Shown here piece after piece: positions 7,415-16,310 of a stretch of DNA of 23,008 nucleotides. The translations under genes and the position numbers were made by a program. The notes under the pieces are model-generated. The model did no database searches, was not told the origin of the DNA, and worked only from the letters and a program-made list of their open reading frames with translations. Location: assembly GCA_014896635.1 (NCBI GenBank), contig JADBKA010000064.1, positions 1 to 23,008 on the forward strand, read 5' to 3'. Source of the DNA: Ktedonobacteraceae bacterium (GTDB lineage Bacteria; Chloroflexota; Ktedonobacteria; Ktedonobacterales; Ktedonobacteraceae). Numbering within the stretch: position 1 is the stretch's first letter; each line of letters opens with the position of its first letter.

Positions 7415-7698
7415 CGGGATTTCGATGGTCGTATCCGCGTGTGAAACTCGCGGCTGGCAAGTTTGTAGGGTTTGGAAACCCGCAGCACACTGTCAACGCC
7501 GGGCAGTCCTTCCAGCGCCTCGCCCACTGCTCCCAGATCGCCTGCACCGGGCTTGCCGGGCGTTGCCACCCCGATGACGCCGATGATCGAGCGCTCGACG
7601 CCTTCAGAGGGATGGCCCTGCAAGCCGTGCGCTTCCAGAAACGTGAGAATATTTTCTATTTCCTGCCGGCCACAGCCGGCTTTCATGACGACTATCAT
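7387..7698 (-). CDS. aroF: DAHP synthase N-terminal ferredoxin-like regulatory domain, frameshift-separated
   Basis: N-terminal piece of the DAHP synthase above. Residues 1-86 ([10 protein letters not shown] to ASREFH) form the ferredoxin-like domain found at the front of feedback-regulated type I-beta enzymes; it binds Tyr or Phe in Thermotoga-type proteins. After His86 the frame leaves the conserved sequence and runs 17 unrelated residues to a stop inside the catalytic domain. The conserved continuation ([12 protein letters not shown]) is in the other frame, directly after the dinucleotide-rich CACACGCG, where an extra AC could explain the shift. It starts 30 nt after the aroH stop, so it belongs to the same transcript. 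If expressed alone it would be a free regulatory domain. Confidence 0.75.
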   Translation of the reverse strand: MIVVMKAGCGRQEIENILTFLEAHGLQGHPSEGVERSIIGVIGVATPGKPGAGDLGAVGEALEGLPGVDSVLRVSKPYKLASREFHTRIRPSKSRWLVSPLAA

Positions 7699-7728
7699 GG
7701 TACCTGAGAAACTTCCCTTCTTAAAGAA

Positions 7729-8088
7729 CTATGAATCTCTTGCACGCAGGTCAGCGGCGCCTTTCAGATAAACGTGCTGCATCTCGGCGGCGCTGCGCTC
7801 CGTGTTCACATGTAACAGAACGCGGATGCATCGCTTCTGGCTACCGGGGACAGGAATCTCGCTCATGCACATCAGCGGCACATCTGTCCAGCCCATCTGG
7901 CGCGCGGCTCGCGCTGGAAAAGCGGCATCCAGGTCGTTTGTCACAGAAAAAAGCGCACTGGCAATATCTTCAATGCGCAGATTGTTGCGCTCTACTAGTA
8001 ATTCCAGTAATTCTCTGGTTGCAGCCAGAATTTCGTCGCAATTGTTGTGCTCTACGGTCGTTGCTCCGCGAATACCTCGGCAGTACAT
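7729..8088 (-). CDS. aroH: Monofunctional chorismate mutase, AroH class
   Basis: Converts chorismate to prephenate, the branch towards Phe and Tyr. The 119-residue protein matches the trimeric AroH fold of Bacillus subtilis: [11 protein letters not shown] at the N-terminus (active-site Arg), [40 protein letters not shown] (Glu and Arg of the active site) and [11 protein letters not shown] at the C-terminus. It sits between trpA and aroF, separated from trpA by a 160-nt gap. Pairing a chorismate mutase with DAHP synthase fits supply and partition of chorismate beside the tryptophan genes. The Shine-Dalgarno is weak (AGAGG, about 15 nt before ATG). Confidence 0.95.
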   Translation of the reverse strand: MYCRGIRGATTVEHNNCDEILAATRELLELLVERNNLRIEDIASALFSVTNDLDAAFPARAARQMGWTDVPLMCMSEIPVPGSQKRCIRVLLHVNTERSAAEMQHVYLKGAADLRARDS

Positions 8089-8248
8089 AATATCAACTAT
8101 GCCTCTTTCGGTGCCTGTCTCGTTTATCAGGGCGGGCCTGATCCCTGCCTGATCTCTTCTCTGTCTTTAAAAGTTCAGAGCAAAAATGCATTGCTATTAT
8201 CCTGCTAGTATACTGTTATTGCCAGGCAGTTGATATAGATAACATGCA
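8089..8248 (-). other. trpA-aroH intergenic region with hairpin
   Basis: 160-nt gap without a gene. It holds a hairpin ATCAGG-GCGGG-CCTGAT (8126-8142) next to a partial direct repeat of the same hexamer, and a TATACT hexamer (minus, 8212-8207) with no good -35. It could separate expression of aroH-aroF from the trp genes, but neither a terminator nor a promoter is convincing. Confidence 0.3.
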
Positions 8249-9106
8249 CTATTTCGCGGTGAGACGCTGTATAAATTGTCTCACTGCCTCGCTCTGCTGA
8301 TCTACGGCGAGCCTGTCAATCATATTGATAATCGCGCTAGCGATCACTGCTCCATCCGCATAGGTGGTTACTTCAGCGATATGTGCGGGCGTCGAGAGGC
8401 CGAAGCCGACTGCCAGGGGCAGGTGTTTATCTTTCGTATAATGCCGAACACGGGCAACGAAATCACGCAAATGTGCAGGCAGAGCCGTACGCGAGCCAGT
8501 GACGCCGTTGACCGAGACGCAGTAGATGAAGCTGCCGTGCTGTCGGCCCGCGATCTCGGTGATGTAGGCAATGCGCGGGTCGGGGGTCGAGGGCGGGATG
8601 AGAAAGATGAGCGAGAGGCCATGCCGGTAGGCGGCATCGAAGAGAGGCATCGCCTCTTCAGGCGGCAGGTCTGGCACAATCATGCCACTGACTCCGCTGG
8701 CTTTTGCCGCAGCACAGAAGTGTTCAAGTCCATAGGACAGGATTGGATTGTAGTAACCCATCAATACGAGCGGTATATCGCTGTGGGTAGCGATGCGTGT
8801 GGCGATATCCAGGCAGCCCTGCACTGTCATGCCCTGTTCGAGCGCTGCCTGTCCTGCGTGCTGGATGGTTGCGCCATCGGCCAGCGGATCGCTGAAAGGC
8901 ATGCCTAGTTCGAGGATATCGGCTCCGCCTTCTATTGCGGCCAGAGCGAGCCTGACCGATTGTTCCGCCGAAGGGTAGCCACACATGAAGTAAGGGATAA
9001 GCGCTCCCCGTCCTTCGTTCCGAGCGTGCTGGAAAGCGCGAGTAATCTTTGTTGCTGGTATACCGCTGGTGGCGCCGTGTTGAGCGCCGGAACTGGTCGT
9101 TTGCAT
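8249..9106 (-). CDS. trpA: Tryptophan synthase alpha chain
   Basis: Alpha subunit of tryptophan synthase, cleaving indole-3-glycerol phosphate to indole, which is channelled to TrpB. 285 residues, TIM barrel of usual length with a slightly extended polar N-terminus. Motifs: PYFMCGYPS, ELGMPFSDPLADG (catalytic Glu and Asp), MGYYNPILSYG, GMIVPDLPPEE, YCVSVNGVTGSRTAL (phosphate and loop 6 region) and AVGFGLSTPAHI. The start ATG follows AGGGGA. It lies 36 nt after a B3/4-domain gene that separates it from trpB, where trpB and trpA are normally adjacent. Confidence 0.97.
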   Translation of the reverse strand: MQTTSSGAQHGATSGIPATKITRAFQHARNEGRGALIPYFMCGYPSAEQSVRLALAAIEGGADILELGMPFSDPLADGATIQHAGQAALEQGMTVQGCLDIATRIATHSDIPLVLMGYYNPILSYGLEHFCAAAKASGVSGMIVPDLPPEEAMPLFDAAYRHGLSLIFLIPPSTPDPRIAYITEIAGRQHGSFIYCVSVNGVTGSRTALPAHLRDFVARVRHYTKDKHLPLAVGFGLSTPAHIAEVTTYADGAVIASAIINMIDRLAVDQQSEAVRQFIQRLTAK

Positions 9107-9142
9107 CAGTTATTTCCCCTGGAATTTCTGTCTTCTCTCACC

Positions 9143-9865
9143 TTATGTGGTCTCATAAGTGCTGGCGATAGCGGGACGCTCAGCGTCCAGTATGCCCGAT
9201 TCAAACATGCCGCCGGCATAGGTGGTCAGCAGTTCCAGTAAATCATTGAGCGCCGACTCAACGTCCCTGTGTCCACTGGCATGGTGGGCCTCGACCGTGA
9301 TGATTGCCGCGTGGGTATCCGCTTGCGCGGCGCTCTGCTCACTCTGACGCCAGCACCAGCGACGCGCGAAAACCGTACCGGCTGCGTCTGCAAAGATTAC
9401 CTCACCCGGTCTGGGAGGATCTTCCTCTTGCTGGCCCAGCGTCGTATAACGCTCATCACCGCTGGCGAAGCGTACAGTGATCGCGCCACGAATGGCGCGC
9501 GTGTCCATGATCGCTACTGGCAGCGCATAGCGGATGCTGACCAGGTTGCCTATATCAACCAGCAGGTTGATGCTGGGGATATCGCCTTTTTTGGTCAGGC
9601 GGCGCAGCAGAGCTTCGGCTGCGCTACGATATTGCGTTGGCTCAACGCCGAAGCGACGAAAAGCATTGCGCCATGCTGCCAGTGAGGGGATCTGGCTCAG
9701 TGGTGTATTACCGATATGTTCCTTCACGGTCTGCTGTTCTGCCTCGTAGAGCCTGAGCAGATCTGGCGGCGTGGGACCGCCGGTCATGCCGCTGGCTAAA
9801 ATGACACCACCAACTACATCAGGAAAACGCTGTAAAATGTCAGGATGATACTGAAATTTGCTCAT
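9143..9865 (-). CDS. B3/4 domain-containing protein (PheT-like editing domain)
   Basis: 240-residue free-standing protein with the B3/4 fold found in the beta chain of phenylalanyl-tRNA synthetase, where that module hydrolyses mischarged Tyr-tRNA(Phe). Visible stretches: VVGGVILASGM near the N-terminus, LAAWRNAFRRFGVEPTQYRSAAEALLRR (residues about 64-91 in parts), SINLLVDIGNLVSI, RAIRGAITVRFASGDE, and PRPGEVIFADAAGTVFARRWCWRQ. No catalytic synthetase domain is present. Stand-alone members are poorly characterised; trans-editing or amino-acid sensing are suggestions only. It is tightly packed between trpB (22 nt) and trpA (36 nt), with its own GAGGAAG Shine-Dalgarno, so it is co-expressed with tryptophan synthase. 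Confidence 0.85.
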   Translation of the reverse strand: MSKFQYHPDILQRFPDVVGGVILASGMTGGPTPPDLLRLYEAEQQTVKEHIGNTPLSQIPSLAAWRNAFRRFGVEPTQYRSAAEALLRRLTKKGDIPSINLLVDIGNLVSIRYALPVAIMDTRAIRGAITVRFASGDERYTTLGQQEEDPPRPGEVIFADAAGTVFARRWCWRQSEQSAAQADTHAAIITVEAHHASGHRDVESALNDLLELLTTYAGGMFESGILDAERPAIASTYETT

Positions 9866-9887
9866 GAACTACTTCCTCGCCAGTATG

Positions 9888-11135
9888 CTAGAGATCCACG
9901 TTGAACGCTCTGGCAACCGTCGCCATATCTTTATCGCCGCGCCCTGATAGATTCACCAGTACGAGCGAGCCAGCAGGCACTTCTCCCCGTTCGCCCATTT
10001 CCAGCAGGAAGCCAAGTGCGTGAGCGGATTCCAGCGCCGGGATGATGCCCTCGGTCTGGCTCAGCACTTGCAGGCCACGCAGCGCGGTCGCGTCCGAAGC
10101 TGAAACGTAGGTAGCGCGGCCCGTCTTTTTCAGATAGCTATGCTCAGGGCCGACTCCTGGATAGTCGAGACCGGCGGAAATGCTATGTGTCTCCAGAATC
10201 TGCCCATCCTCATTTTGTAGCAGGTAGCTCATCGTTCCATGCAGCACGCCGGGGCGGCCTGCCACCAGTGTCGAGGCGTGCTGGCCTGGCGTCAGTCCCG
10301 TTCCGCCGGCCTCGACGCCGATCAGGCGGATTTCAGGTACGTCGGCGAAGGGATAGAAGATGCCGATGGCGTTGCTGCCGCCGCCAACGCATGCCAGGAT
10401 CAGATCAGGCAGGCGTCCTTCCTGCTCCATGATCTGCTGGCGTGCCTCGCGCCCGATCACCGATTGCAGATCACGTACGATGCGCGGGTAGGGATGCGGC
10501 CCGGCGGCGGTGCCAAACAGGTAGAACGTTGTCTCAACGTTCGTCACCCAGTCGCGGATAGCCTCGTTGATGGCGTCTTTCAATGTGCGTGAGCCGCTGG
10601 TAACGGAGCGTACCTCGGCGCCGAGCAGTTTCATGCGAAAAACGTTGAGCGACTGACGCTGGATATCGATTTCGCCCATGTAGATGATACATTGCAGGCC
10701 CAGTTTGGCGCAGGCGGTGGCCGTTGCCACGCCGTGCTGGCCCGCGCCAGTCTCGGCGATGATGCGCTGCTTCCCCATGCGTCTGGCGATCAGCGCCTGG
10801 CCGAGTGCGTTGTTGATCTTGTGCGCGCCGGTATGTGCCAGGTCTTCGCGCTTGAGGTAAACCCTGATGCCCCGCCCGATCTTTTCGGAGAAGCGAGGAG
10901 CATAATAGAGCGGTGTAGGTCGGCCCACGTAGTGGCGTAGTTCATACTCCAGCTCTTTGTGGAACGCGCTGTCCTGTATAGCCTGCTCGTATGCTGCTTG
11001 CAACTCACTAAGCGGCGTCATCAGGCTTTCCGGGACGAACATGCCGCCGAAATCGCCGAAGCGCCCGCGCTCATCAGGATAGAGCGCGTGCTGATAAGTA
11101 GTGCTTTCGTCTGTGCGTTGTTGTTGTATTTGCAT
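9888..11135 (-). CDS. trpB: Tryptophan synthase beta chain
   Basis: PLP enzyme joining indole and serine to make tryptophan. 415 residues, TrpB1 type. Motifs: [31 protein letters not shown] (the Lys carries PLP), [15 protein letters not shown] (catalytic Glu), [12 protein letters not shown] (PLP phosphate cup), [11 protein letters not shown] and NLSGRGDKD. The N-terminus has about 17 extra polar residues before the conserved start, and the Shine-Dalgarno is weak (AGAAAGCG). It follows trpCF after a 180-nt structured gap and is followed closely by the B3/4 gene. Confidence 0.97.
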   Translation of the reverse strand: MQIQQQRTDESTTYQHALYPDERGRFGDFGGMFVPESLMTPLSELQAAYEQAIQDSAFHKELEYELRHYVGRPTPLYYAPRFSEKIGRGIRVYLKREDLAHTGAHKINNALGQALIARRMGKQRIIAETGAGQHGVATATACAKLGLQCIIYMGEIDIQRQSLNVFRMKLLGAEVRSVTSGSRTLKDAINEAIRDWVTNVETTFYLFGTAAGPHPYPRIVRDLQSVIGREARQQIMEQEGRLPDLILACVGGGSNAIGIFYPFADVPEIRLIGVEAGGTGLTPGQHASTLVAGRPGVLHGTMSYLLQNEDGQILETHSISAGLDYPGVGPEHSYLKKTGRATYVSASDATALRGLQVLSQTEGIIPALESAHALGFLLEMGERGEVPAGSLVLVNLSGRGDKDMATVARAFNVDL

Positions 11136-11315
11136 AATTGATCGCTTTCTACTAAAAGCTGTTTCTCCTCTGCTAATATGTTGTAGATCCAGGGCGACAG
11201 GAGGACAGGGAGAGAGCGGGTCAGGGTCCGCACCTTCGGTGCCGCTCCCATAGGTGGTAACTTTAGAGGGTCAGCCCCCTTTTCCCTTCTCTCCATCTGG
11301 ATCTCCCCTTTCCGT
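11136..11315 (-). other. Structured trpCF-trpB intergenic element
   Basis: 180-nt gap in a cluster that is otherwise tight. It contains a perfect 5-bp hairpin GCACC-TTC-GGTGC (around 11228-11243), flanked by GGGTCAGGGTCC and by GGGTCAGCCCCC, which share GGGTCAG. It is purine/pyrimidine skewed and looks like a dispersed intergenic repeat or RNA element rather than coding DNA. A 100-codon minus frame crosses it but overlaps trpB and is not believable. Confidence 0.35.
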
Positions 11316-12743
11316 CTATGCAATCTGGCGCACTTGCTGAATAAATGCCCGTATCTTTGCCGGATCTTTCTGTTTGTTCGTTTCGACGCCGCTGCTCACA
11401 TCAACGCCCCAGGGCCGCACGATCTCTATAGCCTGTGCCACATTCTCTGCATGTAAGCCGCCTGCCAGGATAATCGGTGTCTGCTGTGCGATGAGCCGCG
11501 CGAGCTGCCAGTCGTGAGTGGCGCCGCTGCCGCCCCAGCCGGTTGTGGGGGTATCCAGCAGCAGGCGCCAGCAGACATTGCTATACATCTCGACCTGCTC
11601 CAGACTGGCTGCGCCGTTCAGGTGAATGGCCTTGAGGACCGGGCGCCTGATGCTCTGGCAGAACTCCGGCGATTCGGTGCCGTGCAACTGCACAAAATGC
11701 AACCCTGCTTGCTCTGCCACTTCGTTGACGAAATCGACATCCTCGTTGACGAAAAGGCCGACGATATCTGACGTGACTTCTCCTCCTGTCGCCGCAGTGG
11801 CAAACTTTTTACTTGCCATAAGCAGCGAGCGTACTTGCTGCGGCTCAACGTAGCGATGACTGGGCCGATAGAACACAAAGCCGAGCAAATCAGCGCCGGC
11901 TTCAATGGCGGCGTCGATGTGTTCCGGCGAGCGCAGACCGCAGATCTTGACCTGCGTACTCCCATTGGCTCCGCGCAGCAGCGTGCGTATCTGACCCGCT
12001 ACATCACCAGCGGTGACCAGTGACTCTCCTACCAGCATACCATGTACATCGTAGCGCGCCAGGCGGCGGGCATCGGCCTCTGTGTGTATGCCGCTCTCAG
12101 CGATCACCACACGGTCGGCAGGAATCAGGCTGCGCAGCTCGCGGATGAGAGCGGGATTCATCTGGAATGTCACGAGATCGCGGCTATTGATGCCGATAAT
12201 CTGTGCTCCGGCCTGTACAGCCCGCTGTGCCTCTTCATGGCTATGCACCTCGACCAGGCAACGCATACCGAGCGAATGCGCGATGCGTAGCAGATGGCGC
12301 AGTAGTTCGTCACTGAGGATGGCGCAGATCAGCAGAATGGCATCTGCTCCCCAGGCACGCGCCTCGTAGATCTGGTACTCGTCAAAGATAAAATCTTTGC
12401 GCAGGACCGGCACCTTAACCGCCTGTTTGATGGCTGTGAGATAGTCAGGTGAGCCGAGGAAGAAATGCGGCTCTGTCAGCACAGAGATAGCGGCGGCGCC
12501 GCCATCCTCGTAGAGGCGGGCCTGTTCTACTGGAGCGAGGTGCGGCGCCAGCATCCCTTTAGAAGGCGAGGCGCGTTTCACCTCGGCGATCAGGCGTACC
12601 TGGGAGCGCGGCTCGAAAGCGGCCAGCAGGTCACGTGGCTGTGGCTGTGCCAGAGCCTGCTGGCGTAACTCTTCCAGCGGAAGCGCCTGCTGGCGCTGCT
12701 CAAGGTCGCTGCGAGTACGGGCTACGATACGATCAAGAAACAT
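11316..12743 (-). CDS. trpCF: Fused indole-3-glycerol-phosphate synthase / phosphoribosylanthranilate isomerase
   Basis: Bifunctional enzyme for two consecutive steps, isomerising PRA to CdRP (TrpF) and closing the indole ring to IGP (TrpC). 475 residues: TrpC barrel about 1-260 with AEVKRASPSKGML (catalytic Lys and Glu), LTEPHFFLGSPDYL, VLRKDFIFDEYQI, GINSRDLVTF and IAESGIHTEAD; TrpF barrel about 265-475 with VKICGLR (catalytic Cys), GFVFYRPSHRYV, LHFVQLHGTE, LLLDTPTTGWGGSG (Asp) and GVDVSSGVET. The domain order is C then F, as in enterobacteria. Its start overlaps the trpD end by 11 nt, implying translational coupling. GCAGGCAGGCAGG precedes the ATG. Confidence 0.96.
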   Translation of the reverse strand: MFLDRIVARTRSDLEQRQQALPLEELRQQALAQPQPRDLLAAFEPRSQVRLIAEVKRASPSKGMLAPHLAPVEQARLYEDGGAAAISVLTEPHFFLGSPDYLTAIKQAVKVPVLRKDFIFDEYQIYEARAWGADAILLICAILSDELLRHLLRIAHSLGMRCLVEVHSHEEAQRAVQAGAQIIGINSRDLVTFQMNPALIRELRSLIPADRVVIAESGIHTEADARRLARYDVHGMLVGESLVTAGDVAGQIRTLLRGANGSTQVKICGLRSPEHIDAAIEAGADLLGFVFYRPSHRYVEPQQVRSLLMASKKFATAATGGEVTSDIVGLFVNEDVDFVNEVAEQAGLHFVQLHGTESPEFCQSIRRPVLKAIHLNGAASLEQVEMYSNVCWRLLLDTPTTGWGGSGATHDWQLARLIAQQTPIILAGGLHAENVAQAIEIVRPWGVDVSSGVETNKQKDPAKIRAFIQQVRQIA

Positions 12744-13806
12744 AGCCTGCCTGCCTGCTGTCTACCTTGCTCTGTGCCTGGGAACACGAAATCACTTCTG
12801 CTAGCTTCTCCCGTGCTTTGCCTGCGCGCAGCGTCTCCCGTGCGATTTTCGTACCATCGGCCAGCGAATCTGCGTGATCACAGGCGTAGAGCGCGGCCCC
12901 GGCGTTCAGGCAGAGCATGTGTGTGGCGGGTGTATCGCTATAGCCGCTTAGCAACTCGCGCAAGAGTGCCGCATTGTGCTCCGGTGTTCCGCCGAGGAAG
13001 TGCCTGTGGTCGGTGACGCGCGGCAGGCCGACTTCTTCAGGAGTGATTGTGTATTCGCGCAGTCCCATGCCTTCGCGGACCTCGCAGATGCGTGTGGGCG
13101 CACCGAGCGAGCACTCATCGAGGCCATCCTCACCGTGCACGATCAGAGCATGGCGGCAGCCCAGGTGCAGCAACACCTCGCCCATTTTGTGCAGCAGCGA
13201 TGCATCGGGTACACCGAGCACCTGGTAGCGTGTGAGGGCGGGATTGGTCAGCGGACCGAGAATGTTGAAGACGGTGCGGATGCCAATTTCGCGGCGGGTG
13301 GGCGCGACATACTTCATGGCCGGGTGGAAGGCCGGCGCGAACATAAAGGCGAAGCCGCAGTCCTGCACGCAGCGTGCTACCTGCTGCGGACCAAGATCAA
13401 TTTTTGCTCCCAGAGCTTCCAGGACGTCGGCGCTCCCGCATTTGCTGGTGGCGGAACGATTGCCATGCTTGGCGACGGCGGCGCCGGCGGCGGCGGCAAT
13501 GATACCGGCGGCTGTCGAGACGTTGAATGTGTTGGCGCCGTCGCCACCAGTACCGCAGGTATCCAGTGCCTGTTGTGCCAGCGGCTCGGCGAGATGGACC
13601 CGTACAGCCTTCTCGCGCATGACTGCCGCCATGCCGGCGATTTCTTCGGCTGTCTCACCGCCCGGACGCAGGCGTAGAGCCGTCAGGAATGCACCGATTT
13701 GCGACGGAGTGGCGGTTCCCGTCATAATTTCTTCCATTACCGATGCTGTTTCTTCTGTAGTGAGCGTCGCTCCGCCGGCGACCTGTGCAATGGCCTCTCG
13801 AATCAT
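12733..13806 (-). CDS. trpD: Anthranilate phosphoribosyltransferase
   Basis: Transfers phosphoribose from PRPP to anthranilate. 357 residues, typical length. Motifs: the LTALRLRPGGETAEEIAG N-terminal helix region, CGTGGDGANTFNVST (PRPP loop), KHGNRSATSKCGSADVLEALG (anthranilate and PRPP binding), FMFAPAFHPAMKYVAP, RTVFNILGPLTNPA, and HGEDGLDECSLG (acidic Mg site). It is preceded by trpG after 97 nt and overlaps trpCF by 11 nt. Confidence 0.97.
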   Translation of the reverse strand: MIREAIAQVAGGATLTTEETASVMEEIMTGTATPSQIGAFLTALRLRPGGETAEEIAGMAAVMREKAVRVHLAEPLAQQALDTCGTGGDGANTFNVSTAAGIIAAAAGAAVAKHGNRSATSKCGSADVLEALGAKIDLGPQQVARCVQDCGFAFMFAPAFHPAMKYVAPTRREIGIRTVFNILGPLTNPALTRYQVLGVPDASLLHKMGEVLLHLGCRHALIVHGEDGLDECSLGAPTRICEVREGMGLREYTITPEEVGLPRVTDHRHFLGGTPEHNAALLRELLSGYSDTPATHMLCLNAGAALYACDHADSLADGTKIARETLRAGKAREKLAEVISCSQAQSKVDSRQAGYVS

Positions 13807-13901
13807 CTGATCTTTCTCCTCTTTTTCTGTTTACAAAATATATTGCCGGGTTACCTGTTTCTCAAAGTTTCCGGGGCGACTGCAAGAGTCACCTGTCCGC
13901 T

Positions 13902-14516
13902 CTACAAATCCTGAAATACTGTGAGAAGGGAAGGGATGCTGGCCGGAGCGGAAATCTGTTGCAAAAAGTTGCGCAACAGGTCTTTACCGACCGGTGTCAT
14001 AATCGATTCGGGATGAAACTGCACACCTTCGACCGGGTAGGTGCGGTGGCGCAGGGCCATGATCACGCCATCGGCGGTGGTAGCGGTGATCTCCAGAGCA
14101 TCCGGCAGGGTGTCACGTTCGACGATGAGGCTGTGATAGCGGTTTGCCTCAAATGGGGAGGGCAGGCCGCGCAGGACGCCCTGTCCCTGGTGGTAGATGA
14201 GCGATGTTTTGCCGTGCATGGGAGCGGGCGCGCGAATAATGCGACCACCGTAGACCTGGCCGATGGCCTGATGACCGAGGCAGACGCCCAGGATGGGAAC
14301 GCGCGGCCCGAAGTGCTCGATGATCTGGCAGGATAGCCCAGCCTCGGTGGGGGTGCAGGGTCCGGGTGAGATCACGATGCCGGCGGGTTGCAGCGCCTCG
14401 ATCTCGGCCAGCGGCACGGCATCGCTGCGCCGTACCAGTACCTCGGCTCCCAGTTCAGAGAGGTACTGGTACAGATTGTAGGTAAAGCTGTCGTAGTTAT
14501 CTATGAGCAGCAACAT
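13902..14516 (-). CDS. trpG: Anthranilate synthase component II (glutamine amidotransferase)
   Basis: Class I glutamine amidotransferase supplying ammonia to TrpE; the same subunit may serve 4-amino-4-deoxychorismate synthase (PabA). 204 residues from ATG 14516, chosen over a GTG three codons upstream because AGGGGTG is then correctly spaced. Motifs: [25 protein letters not shown] (oxyanion), [10 protein letters not shown] (nucleophile Cys), RYHSLIVE and [12 protein letters not shown] (His and Glu of the triad). It starts 20 nt after trpE, and the two products form the complex. Confidence 0.95.
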   Translation of the reverse strand: MLLLIDNYDSFTYNLYQYLSELGAEVLVRRSDAVPLAEIEALQPAGIVISPGPCTPTEAGLSCQIIEHFGPRVPILGVCLGHQAIGQVYGGRIIRAPAPMHGKTSLIYHQGQGVLRGLPSPFEANRYHSLIVERDTLPDALEITATTADGVIMALRHRTYPVEGVQFHPESIMTPVGKDLLRNFLQQISAPASIPSLLTVFQDL

Positions 14517-14536
14517 TTCGTTCACCCCTTTAATGA

Positions 14537-16126
14537 TCAGAAAACGATTCCGCTGATCCGCAGTGCGGACCGCTGTTCGTCTGCCATGTGTTCGGCTTCG
14601 TCTAGAGCGCGCAGGAGCGCGCGTGCCTTGTTCAGGCTCTCGTGGTATTCGGCGGTCGGATCTGAATCGGCCACCACACCCCCGCCGGCCTGGATGTAAG
14701 CGTGGCCATCTTTGATAACCATCGTGCGTAAGGCAATGGCCGTCTCCAGGTTGCCACTGTGACTGATGTAACCAACTGTGCCAGCATAGACGCCACGTTG
14801 ATCGCCTTCCAGTTCGCTGATAATCTCCATGGCGCGAATTTTCGGTGCGCCCGTGACTGTGCCGGCGGGAAAGCCTGCACGCAGTGCATCGAACGGCGTG
14901 GCGCCGGCGCGCAGGCGTCCACGAGTGTTGGAGACCAGGTGCATGACGTGTGAATAGCGTTCGATAGCCATAAATTCATCGACCTGGACGGTGCCGGGAG
15001 TACAAACACGCCCGACATCGTTGCGCGCCAGGTCAACGAGCATCACATGTTCGGCACGCTCTTTGGGATCGCGCTTCAGCTCTTCTGCAAGCTGCTCATC
15101 GAGCTGGCTATCTTTGCCGCGCGGGCGCGTGCCAGCGATGGGCCTGATAGTCACTTCGTCGTCCTCGTAGCGCACTAGCAATTCGGGTGAAGCGCCGACA
15201 ATGTGAAAGTCCTGAAGATCGAGGTAGAACATGTATGGTGATGGATTGATGGCGCGCAGCGCGCGATACACAGTAAACGGCGAGGCGTTGACATACCGGC
15301 TCAGCCGCTGCGACGGTACTACCTGGAAAATATCGCCGGCGCGGATGTATTCGATGGAGCGACGCACCATCTCTTCAAATTCGGCCTGAGTATGGTTCGA
15401 CGTGACTTGCAGAGCCGCTGTATCCTGGATGGGGACAGGCTCAGGTGGCAGGCGCATCGGCTGGCGCAGGCGCTGCTGTACATCGTCGATGATCGTGCGT
15501 ACCCGCTCGTATTCGTCTGCCAGATCGTCAGCATCAAGGTGCAGGTGGGTGATTACGCGCACGTGGTGTTTGACATGATCAAAAGCCAGGACCGTCTCAG
15601 TGAAGCAAAAAACGGCCAGGGGCAGATTCAGCGTGTTGCATTCCGGCACCGGCAGGCGCTCAAAGCGCGATGCCGTCTCATAGGAGAGATAGCCGACGGC
15701 GCCACCGTAGAATTTTGGCAGCGCATCGCGCGCTGTATGTGATGGTGTGACCAGGCGATAGCGCTTCAGTTCGGCCTCGACCAGTGTTAGAGGATCATAG
15801 CAAGGAATGGTTTCTTCGCTGGCGGCGCCGGCGTGGGAAGCGCCCGGCGTTTTGCGCAGAATCGCGTGGTCGCCGTGCTGGATCAGCACCAGGTAGGGAT
15901 CAATGCCGATAAACGAATAGCGCGCCACGTGCTCTCCGCCGGTCACGCTCTCCAGCAAAAAGCTGTATGGTTTCTGCCCAATTTTGCAGTAGGCGGAGAC
16001 GGGTGTATCCATATCGGCGAGCAGGTCGCTATAAAACGGGAGCAGCGGATGACGTCCGTCTTGCTCTTGAGCGCGCAGCGCCTCGTCTCGCAGACGTGCG
16101 ATTTCTTCCAGGGTTGGATAATACAT
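14537..16126 (-). CDS. trpE: Anthranilate synthase component I
   Basis: Chorismate-binding subunit that makes anthranilate with TrpG-derived ammonia, the committed step to tryptophan. 529 residues from ATG 16126 ([16 protein letters not shown]), chosen because AGGTGG lies 4 nt upstream; an in-frame ATG 36 codons earlier has an unrelated, poorly conserved extension. LLES with ARYSFIG near residues 55-75 is the tryptophan feedback site. The catalytic region has [44 protein letters not shown] and [15 protein letters not shown]. It follows trpS after a 184-nt hairpin-rich gap. Confidence 0.96.
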   Translation of the reverse strand: MYYPTLEEIARLRDEALRAQEQDGRHPLLPFYSDLLADMDTPVSAYCKIGQKPYSFLLESVTGGEHVARYSFIGIDPYLVLIQHGDHAILRKTPGASHAGAASEETIPCYDPLTLVEAELKRYRLVTPSHTARDALPKFYGGAVGYLSYETASRFERLPVPECNTLNLPLAVFCFTETVLAFDHVKHHVRVITHLHLDADDLADEYERVRTIIDDVQQRLRQPMRLPPEPVPIQDTAALQVTSNHTQAEFEEMVRRSIEYIRAGDIFQVVPSQRLSRYVNASPFTVYRALRAINPSPYMFYLDLQDFHIVGASPELLVRYEDDEVTIRPIAGTRPRGKDSQLDEQLAEELKRDPKERAEHVMLVDLARNDVGRVCTPGTVQVDEFMAIERYSHVMHLVSNTRGRLRAGATPFDALRAGFPAGTVTGAPKIRAMEIISELEGDQRGVYAGTVGYISHSGNLETAIALRTMVIKDGHAYIQAGGGVVADSDPTAEYHESLNKARALLRALDEAEHMADEQRSALRISGIVF

Positions 16127-16310
16127 AGTCCACCTGTTCAGGCTGATTAGCTTGCCAGGAAGGCCGGACGTCAGGGCGTCCGTACAGTTTCGCCTTCGCG
16201 CGCAAGGTCGGTACGCTTTACAAACGACGTTCAAGAACGCGGCAGGGAGTGGAGCGATTGCAGGTGTTGCCGCTCTACCTGCCTCACTCCACTGCCACCG
16301 CCCTCAATGA
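16127..16310 (-). other. Structured trpS-trpE intergenic region
   Basis: 184 nt without a gene but rich in inverted repeats. A compound hairpin spans 16241-16296: GGCAGGGAGTG pairs with CACTCCACTGCC (one bulge), enclosing a second stem GCAGGT/ACCTGC. A separate perfect 6-bp hairpin CGGACG-TCAGGG-CGTCCG lies at 16165-16182, and CCTT/AAGG arms near 16193-16207. No U-tract follows, so it is not a classic terminator. It could tune trpE relative to trpS or mark a processing site. Confidence 0.45.

Noticed and set aside
7387..7446. Programmed ribosomal frameshift in the DAHP synthase gene
   Set aside because: No X-XXY-YYZ slippery heptamer, internal Shine-Dalgarno stimulator or obvious downstream pseudoknot at the junction.
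11021..11323. 100-codon minus-strand frame between trpCF and trpB
   Set aside because: Overlaps the conserved N-terminus of trpB in another frame and includes hairpin sequence; no ribosome site.
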